From Lachnospiraceae bacterium NK4A144 (GTDB lineage Bacteria > Bacillota > Clostridia > Lachnospirales > Lachnospiraceae), in contig AUJT01000005.1 of NCBI GenBank assembly GCA_000424365.1, positions 106,881-170,880 on the forward strand: a DNA stretch of 64,000 nucleotides. Reading direction: 5' to 3'. Position 1 is the first letter of the stretch, and the number at the start of each line of letters is the position of its first letter. Of the stretch, positions 53,709-61,106 are shown in pieces. Both the position numbers and the translations under genes were made by a program. The notes below the pieces were generated by a model. It did not search any database, had not been told where the DNA came from, and was given only the letters and a program-made list of their open reading frames with translations.

Positions 53709-55007
53709 TTATTTTACTTCTGCCTGTCCAAACGGAATCGATTCATTAAAGTTACGTGAATTTTCCATTGTTACAGCTGCGATCGCCTGAAGTGCTTCTC
53801 TCGTAAAGAACGCCTGGTGTGATGTAAGGATAAGGTTAGGGAAAGTTGTCAGTCTGGCAACAATATCGTTTGTAAGCCTGTCCTCAGAACGGTCTGTATA
53901 TACGTTTGTATCTTCACCCTCATATACATCGAGTGCTACTGCATGGAACTTTCCATCCTTAAGAGCGCTTATAAGAGCCTCAACATCAATGAGTCCGCCT
54001 CTGGAAGTATTTACAAGCATTACATTATCTTTCATCATGCCAATCGTTTCAGCATTGATAAGATGATATGTGCCGCCCTCACCCATAATGAGCGGAGCAT
54101 GAAGGGAGATCAGATCAGCCTGTGCTAAAAGTTCTTCCTTGCTGACATATGTAAGGAGTCCGTCCTCTTCCAGCTTTTTATTCGGGAACGCATCCCATCC
54201 GAGAACTGTCATTCCATAGCCCTTGCAGATCTTTGCCATACATACGCCGATACGGCCTGTTCCCATGATTCCTGCAACTTTATTATGAAGGTCTATTCCG
54301 AGAAGTCCTGACAGAGCAAAGTTATTATCACGAACCTTATTATATGCCTTATGAATTCTTCTGTTTGCTGCCTGAATGATAGTCATGGCATGTTCAGCTA
54401 CCGCATACGGTGAATATGCAGGTACACGAAGAACTGTCATTCCATATTCCTGCGCTGCCTTATGATCTACATTGTTAAATCCTGCACATCTGAGAAGGAT
54501 AAGTTTAACTCCGCATTTATTAAGGATCTCTATTACCGGGCGTGATGCATCGTCATTTACAAAGATACATACCGCATCATATCCCTCTGCCAGAGAAGCT
54601 GTTTCTTCTGTAAGACGGCTGCTGAAATACTTGATATCAACATTATAAGCACCATCTCCGCGATCTTTACTAAGCTCGCTAAAGAATATGCGGTCATAAT
54701 CTTTTGTGCCAAAAAATGCAATTTTAAGGATATCTGCCTTTTTATTTTTCGGTGCTTCTTCCTGAATAACCTCAAGGATCTTCTCGGCAGCAGCCTCCTC
54801 ATCATCTCCATCTACCGTCACGTGCAGAGTCATACCCTTTGTAGAGGCAAGACCAAGTATCTGAAGAACATCTTTCGCATCAGCAGTATGATCATCCGTT
54901 GAAATCGTTACAACACTTTTAAATGCAGTACACGCCTGTGCAAGAAGAGCTGCAGGTCTTGCATGAATTCCCATAGGATTTTTTACAACGTAATCAAACT
55001 TTTTCAT
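53709..55007 (-). CDS. HPr domain fused to D-2-hydroxyacid (D-lactate) dehydrogenase
   Basis: A protein of 432 residues. Residues 1-85 are a complete HPr domain: MGIHARPAALLAQA has His15 and Arg17, and AKDVLQILGL has Asp at 46 where Gram-positive HPr carries the regulatory Ser. Residues about 95-432 are a D-isomer 2-hydroxyacid dehydrogenase of the LdhA type: NAD motif GTGRIG (249-254), VNTSRGGLID (Arg336), DVYEGED (Glu363) and TSHQAF (His397), the catalytic triad. It likely reduces pyruvate to D-lactate, with the HPr part a possible PTS phosphorylation sensor. There is no stop or frameshift between the domains. Monocistronic; a -10 TATAAT lies at 55053-55058. Confidence 0.9.
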   Translation of the reverse strand: MKKFDYVVKNPMGIHARPAALLAQACTAFKSVVTISTDDHTADAKDVLQILGLASTKGMTLHVTVDGDDEEAAAEKILEVIQEEAPKNKKADILKIAFFGTKDYDRIFFSELSKDRGDGAYNVDIKYFSSRLTEETASLAEGYDAVCIFVNDDASRPVIEILNKCGVKLILLRCAGFNNVDHKAAQEYGMTVLRVPAYSPYAVAEHAMTIIQAANRRIHKAYNKVRDNNFALSGLLGIDLHNKVAGIMGTGRIGVCMAKICKGYGMTVLGWDAFPNKKLEEDGLLTYVSKEELLAQADLISLHAPLIMGEGGTYHLINAETIGMMKDNVMLVNTSRGGLIDVEALISALKDGKFHAVALDVYEGEDTNVYTDRSEDRLTNDIVARLTTFPNLILTSHQAFFTREALQAIAAVTMENSRNFNESIPFGQAEVK

Positions 55008-55366
55008 ATCTTACTTCGCCTTTCTTTATTACTGGCATTTTTTTGTATGCCTATTATACTCGCAGGATTCGTAAGTTTCACCAATCATTAAATATTTAAC
55101 AATCTTTTGATTTTTCGAGTGTTGTACCTGCTTGATTATATCGGATACGATTTAATTAAATTGTAGTGTTAATTTTATGCTATTCGTCACCGGGAATTGA
55201 TTTCTTTTTGTTAATTAGCTTTATATGGCTGATGATAATCCCTGAATATACGTCATTTATTACAAAAATATGTCAAACTACCATTCACACAAACATTTTT
55301 TTGTATTCTGAGCATTCAGCTTCATATCCTGTGTACCGATATGAATGTATATGGAGGAATCTCACT
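55008..55366. other. AT-rich divergent spacer with promoter elements
   Basis: 359 bp between the HPr-LDH gene (minus) and the small membrane protein gene (plus). On the minus strand a consensus -10 TATAAT is present at 55053-55058 without a good -35. The rest is AT-rich (e.g. the ATTTAATTAAATTG stretch near 55150), and no gene or repeat is seen. Confidence 0.5.
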
Positions 55367-55528
55367 ATGTTTGGTAAAAAAAAGAAACAGCGGCCACTTG
55401 AAACTTTGATCACAGATGGCGGCGTTACCGAGAAAAAAGATGTTATGGGACATATCGCTATCGGACTATGCACTGCCGTAATGATCTTTCTGATAATCCT
55501 CGGAGTTCTCGCTGTCATCAACGCATAA
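55367..55528 (+). CDS. Small single-pass membrane protein
   Basis: A 53-residue protein: basic N-terminus (MFGKKKKQRP), a polar stretch, and one membrane helix (IAIGLCTAVMIFLIILGVLAVI). GGAGGAATCTCACT is directly upstream. Its stop is 11 bp before the start of the K+ channel gene, so it is probably co-expressed and could be a channel accessory subunit, though that is inference from position alone. A longer frame from 55166 lacks a ribosome site. Confidence 0.65.
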   Translation: MFGKKKKQRPLETLITDGGVTEKKDVMGHIAIGLCTAVMIFLIILGVLAVINA

Positions 55529-55539
55529 AGGTGGTTAAT

Positions 55540-56277
55540 ATGAGTGACTTGGAACACTATAAAAAAAGACTGTATGAAATAATCGAAGCATCTACTGGAG
55601 ACGATTTAACCAGCCGCGCCTACGATCTTATGACGATGACAGCCGTTATTGTCGGTCTGCTTCCACTTACCATGAAAACAGAGACGTCTTATATCCGTCT
55701 CATTGATATCACGACCACACTTATCTTTCTCTTTGATTATCTTGCGAGATTTTATACCTCCGATTACAAAATGGGAGTAAAAAGCTATATTGCGTATATC
55801 GCATATATCCTTTCTCCCCTTGCGATAATCGACCTTTTATCGATCATTCCGATCGTCAGCCTTATAATGCCTTCGCATCCTCTTGTCCGACTTTTGAGGA
55901 TCTTTCGTATTTTCAGGCTTGTCAAGCTCGTTAGATATTCAAAGACCATGGTAAACATCACTAATGTGCTGCGAAGAGTGCGGAAACAGCTGATGGCTGT
56001 CCTGATCCTGACTATCACCTATATTTTTGCTTCAGGAATGATCATCTTCCAGATAGAGCCGGATCTTTTTAATTCATTCTTCGATGCACTTTACTGGGCT
56101 ACGATCTCACTTACCACCATCGGCTATGGTGATATTTCACCTGTCACAAGCGCCGGTCGTCTTGTGACCATGGTCTCATCCCTGATCGGTGTCGCTGTTA
56201 TTGCATTACCATCCGGCATCATCACCGCTGCCTATATGGATGAGATCAAAAAGAAAAAGAGCAAACTTGAACTGTAA
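55540..56277 (+). CDS. Voltage-gated-like K+ channel (6TM ion transporter)
   Basis: A protein of 245 residues with six membrane segments. S4-like segment RLLRIFRIFRLVKLVR with regularly spaced arginines/lysines, and pore filter TTIGYGD between S5 and S6. It belongs to the KvAP/KvLm-type bacterial channels. No C-terminal RCK domain. Start at ATG 55540 after AAAGGTGGTTA; an earlier frame start at 55468 overlaps the small membrane protein gene and is rejected. Confidence 0.9.
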   Translation: MSDLEHYKKRLYEIIEASTGDDLTSRAYDLMTMTAVIVGLLPLTMKTETSYIRLIDITTTLIFLFDYLARFYTSDYKMGVKSYIAYIAYILSPLAIIDLLSIIPIVSLIMPSHPLVRLLRIFRIFRLVKLVRYSKTMVNITNVLRRVRKQLMAVLILTITYIFASGMIIFQIEPDLFNSFFDALYWATISLTTIGYGDISPVTSAGRLVTMVSSLIGVAVIALPSGIITAAYMDEIKKKKSKLEL

Positions 56278-56379
56278 AAAGTACTTAATCATCCTTGACT
56301 ATAATCCATTATATGATATTATTTAGTTAGAGACAACTAACTTATATCATCTTGTTTTTTAGAAATGAGGTGGCAGATC

Positions 56380-56448
56380 ATGAGGAAAACGATCAAGAAA
56401 AGAATTAAGATAATTGAAAAACTGGCACATATAGTTTCTCACAGATAA
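56380..56448 (+). CDS. Possible 22-residue cationic peptide
   Basis: A short frame (MRKTIKKRIKIIEKLAHIVS plus HR) with a fair ribosome site (GAGGTGG) 7 nt upstream and a strong terminator starting 5 bp after the stop. The peptide would be highly basic and amphipathic. The spacer upstream holds the inverted repeat TTAGTT-AGAGAC-AACTAA. It may equally be a small RNA or leader. Confidence 0.35.
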   Translation: MRKTIKKRIKIIEKLAHIVSHR

Positions 56449-56452
56449 AAGA

Positions 56453-56494
56453 AAAGAGATGAAGGAGGATCTAAATCCACTCCTTCATCTCTTT
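56453..56494. terminator. Bidirectional intrinsic terminator
   Basis: A perfect 15-bp stem AAAGAGATGAAGGAG/CTCCTTCATCTCTTT (56453-56467 with 56480-56494), with T/A-rich flanks on both sides, between the short frame at 56380 and the converging gene at 56503. Confidence 0.9.
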
Positions 56495-56502
56495 ATTTAT
56501 TA

Positions 56503-57387
56503 TTACCACACTGACGGGAAACCCAGTGCTATAAAGATCTCATCTTTCGGAACTGTAAATATATTTTCCGGCGAATCAAACTGATCTGCATCTACTATGA
56601 TCATATGCCCATCATCATCAACCACCGCAAGCTGATCATCATCCAGAATCTCAGCCATTACAGTTGCCAGATACGAATAATCAAACAAGTTATTCTTAAG
56701 TCTTTCAAAAACTTCATCATATTGATCTGCCCGTCCTGAAAGCCCCGCAAGAAAAACTGACTTTCCATAATCTGCAAGACTTAGTGTAAAGGTGATCGTT
56801 GGTCTCGGTGCAAGCCCTCTATTAACCATCCATTCATTGTCATGTGCGATAAGAGAAAAATCTCTGGACAGCATATAGATATGCAAATGCGTCTCTTCCA
56901 CTACCGGCTTCTGGTCTTCTTTTTCGATATATCCAAAGAGATCACCGGTCTTTTTTATCATCCTCTCTTCTCTCGCATTTGGTCTTTTTTTCCTGTGTTC
57001 ACCGACAAACTGATACTTATCAGGTGCGATTTCCTGCATGATCATATAATGCTGAGTTCTGGAATGAAACAGGATCATGGGAACTAGCTGATCTAATCTA
57101 TATTCCAGTTCATTTGTGGGATTATCTGAGATCACATGCTTGTTTACCAGATACCCTGCGCCTTCCTTATGACTTACCACATGAAGTACATGATCAAGAT
57201 CATATACAAAACAAGTTGAATAGCCTTTCACAATAGAAAGCATATGCTCCATTATTTCCGGCAGGTCTTCTTTTTCCGTTATTCCAAGTATTGCACCTTC
57301 TGACGGAGCGATAAACGACGAGATATCATGTCGTCCGGTAACACCGAAGTCCCTGAATGTCAGTTTCCTGACTCTCTTCTCTTCCAT
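56503..57387 (-). CDS. Uncharacterised 294-residue protein
   Basis: No family recognised. The protein is soluble, mixed alpha/beta, with DFGVTGRHDISSFIAPSEGAILG near the start, a central charged segment (HRKKRPNAREERMIKKTGD) and acidic DDDQLAVVDDDGH late in the chain. No signal peptide, membrane segment or catalytic motif is evident. GGAGGAAGGAGAG lies upstream of the start. A truncated family-2 repeat is in the upstream spacer. Sequence composition resembles its neighbours. Confidence 0.65.
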   Translation of the reverse strand: MEEKRVRKLTFRDFGVTGRHDISSFIAPSEGAILGITEKEDLPEIMEHMLSIVKGYSTCFVYDLDHVLHVVSHKEGAGYLVNKHVISDNPTNELEYRLDQLVPMILFHSRTQHYMIMQEIAPDKYQFVGEHRKKRPNAREERMIKKTGDLFGYIEKEDQKPVVEETHLHIYMLSRDFSLIAHDNEWMVNRGLAPRPTITFTLSLADYGKSVFLAGLSGRADQYDEVFERLKNNLFDYSYLATVMAEILDDDQLAVVDDDGHMIIVDADQFDSPENIFTVPKDEIFIALGFPSVW

Positions 57388-57457
57388 CTGCTCTCCTTCC
57401 TCCAGCTGCTAATCTATTATTTCCTTTCTCTACTAAAAATAGCAATCACTATCAAAA

Positions 57458-57515
57458 ATCCTTTTTGTGCAAGCACGATCAGATTTTTTACTTTTGACTC
57501 TTTGTAATCATATAT
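57458..57515 (-). repeat. Half copy of repeat family 2
   Basis: On the minus strand the sequence reads AGTCAAAAGTAAAAAATC, then GTGCTTGCACAAAAAGGATT, nearly identical to the left module of the copy at 60914. The rest of the element is missing. It sits between the surface-protein gene's 3' end and the 294-residue protein gene. Confidence 0.75.
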
Positions 57516-57536
57516 CGGATAAATATCGTATTTTGA

Positions 57537-59402
57537 TTAGTAACGCCGCCGTCTGTTTATCCGCCTGTACTCTGCACTTCCATCCAGCTCCGTGATCAGG
57601 TTATGACGCGCGCATGCCCTTACCATCGTATAAGCTGCATAAATAAATATCAACGACATCACATACCATGGATATCTTTCCGGCTGCCCTTTTTCTCCGA
57701 GTACTTCACTCTTAACAGGCTCTGTTTCTTCTATTTCTTCGTTTACACCTTCAACCTTGTCGTCTTTCGCCGGTTTCTCTGAATAATCCAGCAACTCAAA
57801 CTGCGTACCGGTCTGACTCCTTGAATATCCTTCACTTTTCTCAAATTTCTGTCCTGTCAGATCACTGATACTTTTTTCAATTTTTTCCGGTTCTTTTCTT
57901 TCACCAAGAACGCCGCTATCTTCCGGATCATATTTACCATCATTAGGATCTTCCTGATCTTCAACTTCTTTTATCTTTGATGATGAACTTCCCGATGATC
58001 TTCCTGATGAACTGCCAATATTTCCTTTACCACTAACGTTATAATGTGTTCGGATATCTACATCATCTTTTTCCTTTTTGTTGACTTCCTTAGTATCCGA
58101 CAGCTTCTTCGTAACCGTTAAAGACCCATAGCGCAAAGTGATGTTGTAGTTATCGACATTAAAATCACCGTTATTTTCAACAGAAAATGTATTACTGCTG
58201 CTTCCAACATCCCTTTGGCTTCCACTCATATTTATTTTTGCCGTTTCTCCATCAGCATAACCATCTCCGCCTACGGTGACCGAATCCTTTATTAATTCTT
58301 CTCCATCGTATATCTTTCCCGCAGTTGCCGATGTTAAGATCAATTCTCGCGGGGTTATCGTCAGAGTTCCCCTGATAACCTCATCGATCTGAAACTCCTC
58401 CGAAACATCTTCACCTGAGCCATCGTAAATCCGGATTACGTTGTCTTCCTCATCGGATAATGCTATTTCGGTACTACCTGCATTCTTGATCTTTTTGCTT
58501 GCTATACGGGCCGTGACCATATACTCCGCAGGATCCTCTGTTCCTATCATCGACAGTTCCTGCTCTTCATCTATCTTATGACTCTTTCCGTCATATTTTA
58601 TATCGATGCTATTGATTGATATTTTGATCGTTTTTTTGAAAGAGCGGTTATCGTTAATATGGACTCTAAAGAATTCAGGTGCACTAACTCCGTCCTCCGA
58701 CAGCCGGTCAAGTCCATCTATGGTCCTCATATAAAACGGCACAGTAACAATGACTGCATCACCTGTATATACTCTGATGCGACGTGCCTCATCTTCCATA
58801 AACAACTCGGCTATACTCGAATCTTCTGAGCTGATATTTGAATAATCTATCTCAGCTAAAGGATAGGCCTCATCTATTTCCGGAGCCCGTCTGTCCGCAT
58901 ATCCCTGAAAGAGATCTATCGCACTAAAGTCACCGTTCTCGTCTAATATCACAGTATAGTTTTCATCTCTATTATCATCAAAGTATAACTGTATTTCATT
59001 CATCGAGGATGTTCTATCATTTTTATCTTTATCCTCTTTATCATCATCGTCTTCCTGATAAACATCGCCATCAGTTGTGGTTTCTTCCGGTATCTCATTA
59101 ACCGGCGGGACTTCATTACCCGGATCTATTTCTCCCGGAACTTCTCCAACCGGGGATTTTTCATCAGGAATCTCCTCTACAGGTTTCGGAGAATCCTCAT
59201 CGCCATTATCGTCACCACCGTCTCCCTGATCATCGTGGTTACCTGTATCGTCGCCACCATCCTTTACAGGTTCGCTTTCTTCGCCGGATTCAGTAGGAGA
59301 GTCATTTGCAAATGTGCATACTGAGAAATTTGCCGTCATCGATACTGCCGCAAAAGAAATAGCTAAAAACAGACTCAAAGCATTTAATTTCATTCTATTC
59401 AT
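57537..59402 (-). CDS. Surface protein with acidic linker, MBG-like domain and C-terminal membrane anchor
   Basis: A protein of 621 residues. Signal peptide (about 1-33), then a 110-residue Asp/Glu/Pro/Gly-rich region (GGDDTGNHDDQGDGGDD type), a globular region to about 330, an MBG/YDG-like beta domain (about 340-430: RGTLTITPRELILTSATAGK, YDGEELI, NYNITLRYGSLTVTK), a Ser-rich linker and a C-terminal membrane segment (YPWYVMSLIFIYAAYTMV) followed by arginines. Probably displayed outside with a C-terminal membrane anchor; no LPXTG motif. GGAGGAAAACAG precedes the start. Confidence 0.78.
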   Translation of the reverse strand: MNRMKLNALSLFLAISFAAVSMTANFSVCTFANDSPTESGEESEPVKDGGDDTGNHDDQGDGGDDNGDEDSPKPVEEIPDEKSPVGEVPGEIDPGNEVPPVNEIPEETTTDGDVYQEDDDDKEDKDKNDRTSSMNEIQLYFDDNRDENYTVILDENGDFSAIDLFQGYADRRAPEIDEAYPLAEIDYSNISSEDSSIAELFMEDEARRIRVYTGDAVIVTVPFYMRTIDGLDRLSEDGVSAPEFFRVHINDNRSFKKTIKISINSIDIKYDGKSHKIDEEQELSMIGTEDPAEYMVTARIASKKIKNAGSTEIALSDEEDNVIRIYDGSGEDVSEEFQIDEVIRGTLTITPRELILTSATAGKIYDGEELIKDSVTVGGDGYADGETAKINMSGSQRDVGSSSNTFSVENNGDFNVDNYNITLRYGSLTVTKKLSDTKEVNKKEKDDVDIRTHYNVSGKGNIGSSSGRSSGSSSSKIKEVEDQEDPNDGKYDPEDSGVLGERKEPEKIEKSISDLTGQKFEKSEGYSRSQTGTQFELLDYSEKPAKDDKVEGVNEEIEETEPVKSEVLGEKGQPERYPWYVMSLIFIYAAYTMVRACARHNLITELDGSAEYRRINRRRRY

Positions 59403-59445
59403 CTGTTTTCCTCCATAAATGCCAGTTTAAGAAGGCACAATAATA

Positions 59446-59590
59446 GTTACAGTTCACTCGCTTACAGCTCGCTCACGTAACGGATTTTGCCAATTAAATC
59501 GCCTTCGGCGATGGGCAAAATCCAATGGCTTTTCATCGTTCTTGGTCGTAAACTCCGCAGTAAATGCTCCGTTTACGTCTGAACTGTAAC
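59446..59590 (+). mobile_element. Family-1 MITE, complete copy with 8-bp target duplication
   Basis: A 145-bp element from GTTACAGTTCACTCGC to GTCTGAACTGTAAC, flanked by perfect direct repeats CAATAATA (59438-59445 and 59591-59598). It lies upstream of the surface-protein gene start at 59402. It is the copy whose two ends are most alike (11-bp perfect terminal inverted repeat GTTACAGTTCA) and can serve as the type sequence. Confidence 0.93.
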
Positions 59591-59682
59591 CAATAATATA
59601 CAGATCCTTTTATCTTATATATCGGCGATTTATGTATACAGTATTATGGTAATAGTGAGGAATTTTATTTTAAGCTAAAAAA

Positions 59683-59716
59683 GCTGATGTAACTTTTTTT
59701 CATTAGTTACATCAGC
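59683..59716 (-). terminator. Terminator of the oxidoreductase gene
   Basis: An 11-bp stem GCTGATGTAAC/GTTACATCAGC (59683-59693 with 59706-59716), followed on the minus strand by TTTTTTAG. It lies 12 bp past the stop of the Gfo/Idh/MocA gene. Confidence 0.82.
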
Positions 59717-59727
59717 CTCTTTTATAT

Positions 59728-60828
59728 TTACTGTTTTACATTAACCCATGCCGAATGCTGTCTCGAACTATCATGGACCGCATTGCATATCCGTACTATC
59801 TGTAATCCGGAATTCACATCAGGAAGGATCTTGCTATCACCCTCTCCGAAATAAAACTCTTTGAACAGCTCGATAACACTCTCGTTAAAGCCTCCGTTAA
59901 ACGCGCTTATCTCAACAGCTATAGGATCATTCTTTTTCCCATGATATAGCTTGTTTGGATCTTCTTCATTCCACCAGACAGAACCATCCATCATATCCAC
60001 TTCCAAAAATAAATGATTACTCCTTCCGTGTGATATTTCGGACAAAAGAACATTTCCCATTGCTCCATTCGAAAACTGAAGTGTTACGGATGCAGCATCT
60101 TCACTATCAATGTGGATCTTTTTGTCGCCAAAATCTTCTTCCATATTGTCATCTTCCGAACTCATAACACCATCATTAAGAATGCGGTATTCTGCAGCTT
60201 TCTTAAAAGTCGCTGACACACCGGTAATATTGCTGCCAGTAACAAACTGTGCCAGATCGAACCAGTGACTCCCTATTTCTGTTACAGCTCTCATAGGACC
60301 TGACATATCCGACCTGTACCGCCAGTCATAGATCGAAGGAAGCGCGTGAAAATCCTGCATATAATTTCCATGAACCAGTACAACCTTACCGTATTTTCCG
60401 GATTTTATTATTTCCCGTATCTTTTTAACAGCCGCAAAAAAACGTACATTATAGTCAAGTACCAATCTGCCTGTCTTCTTTCCGTGTCTCAGGTTTTCAT
60501 CCATGAATCTGCGGATATCCTGCGCTTCTTTTTCAGTAATGCACAGCGGCTTCTCGCATATAACATTTTTACCGGCATTCAGCATCTTTTTTATTAATTC
60601 AGCATGAGAATTCGGAGGCGTACATATATGTACATCTGTTACATCATCCTCCATTACCTCTTCTACAGAAACCCCATATGAAGGTATCTGATTTTTTTCT
60701 GCAAATCCTTTGGCAGAGTCTCTGTGACCGGCTGCGACACCAACCACCTGTATTCCCAGCGCCTTTAGCGCCTGTATATGCATATCTGCCGCAAAACCGG
60801 CACCTATGATCACTGCTTTACGATCCAT
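59728..60828 (-). CDS. Gfo/Idh/MocA family NAD(P)-dependent oxidoreductase
   Basis: A protein of 366 residues. Rossmann start AVIIGAGFAADMHIQAL, then VHICTPPNSHAELI and the family's CEKPLCITEKEAQDI lysine motif, plus TEIGSHWFDLAQF with the catalytic-histidine region in the C-terminal domain. These enzymes oxidise or reduce sugars, inositols or similar polyols. Start at ATG 60828 after AGAGGTAAAACAG; upstream in-frame codons to 60888 lack a site. No sugar-utilisation genes adjoin, so the substrate is open. Confidence 0.87.
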   Translation of the reverse strand: MDRKAVIIGAGFAADMHIQALKALGIQVVGVAAGHRDSAKGFAEKNQIPSYGVSVEEVMEDDVTDVHICTPPNSHAELIKKMLNAGKNVICEKPLCITEKEAQDIRRFMDENLRHGKKTGRLVLDYNVRFFAAVKKIREIIKSGKYGKVVLVHGNYMQDFHALPSIYDWRYRSDMSGPMRAVTEIGSHWFDLAQFVTGSNITGVSATFKKAAEYRILNDGVMSSEDDNMEEDFGDKKIHIDSEDAASVTLQFSNGAMGNVLLSEISHGRSNHLFLEVDMMDGSVWWNEEDPNKLYHGKKNDPIAVEISAFNGGFNESVIELFKEFYFGEGDSKILPDVNSGLQIVRICNAVHDSSRQHSAWVNVKQ

Positions 60829-60913
60829 CTGTTTTACCTCTTTTGTTACTTTTAACCCTGTCTTTATTGTAGCAAGTAAATTCTGCAAATGGAATCAAAT
60901 CAATGTATAATGT

Positions 60914-61071
60914 CGATGACAGGGTCAAAAGTAAAAAATCCGATTGTGCTTGCACAAAAAGGATTTTTTATTTGGGACCCGCAAAACACGAGCATGTAGC
61001 GTTATTACGCGGAATGCGAGTGTTTTAGAATTGCGAAAGCTTCGTTAGAAGCGAAGCAATTCGTGTCATCG
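60914..61071 (+). repeat. Family-2 repeat, 158-bp copy
   Basis: Bounded by CGATGACA and TGTCATCG (8-bp perfect terminal inverted repeat). Shares GTGCTTGCACAAA, GGGACCCGCAAAACACGAGC and TAGCGTTATTACGCGGAATG with the copy at 40113-40306 (which reads in the opposite direction), but lacks that copy's right-hand extension. It lies directly upstream of the aspartate kinase gene, ending 35 bp before its start. Confidence 0.82.
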
Positions 61072-61106
61072 AACAGTGTAAAAAAATAAAATTACGGAGT
61101 TTATTC

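Noticed and set aside
60914..61106. Lysine riboswitch upstream of aspartate kinase
   Set aside because: The spacer is almost entirely a family-2 repeat that also occurs next to unrelated genes; no lysine-riboswitch core could be traced.
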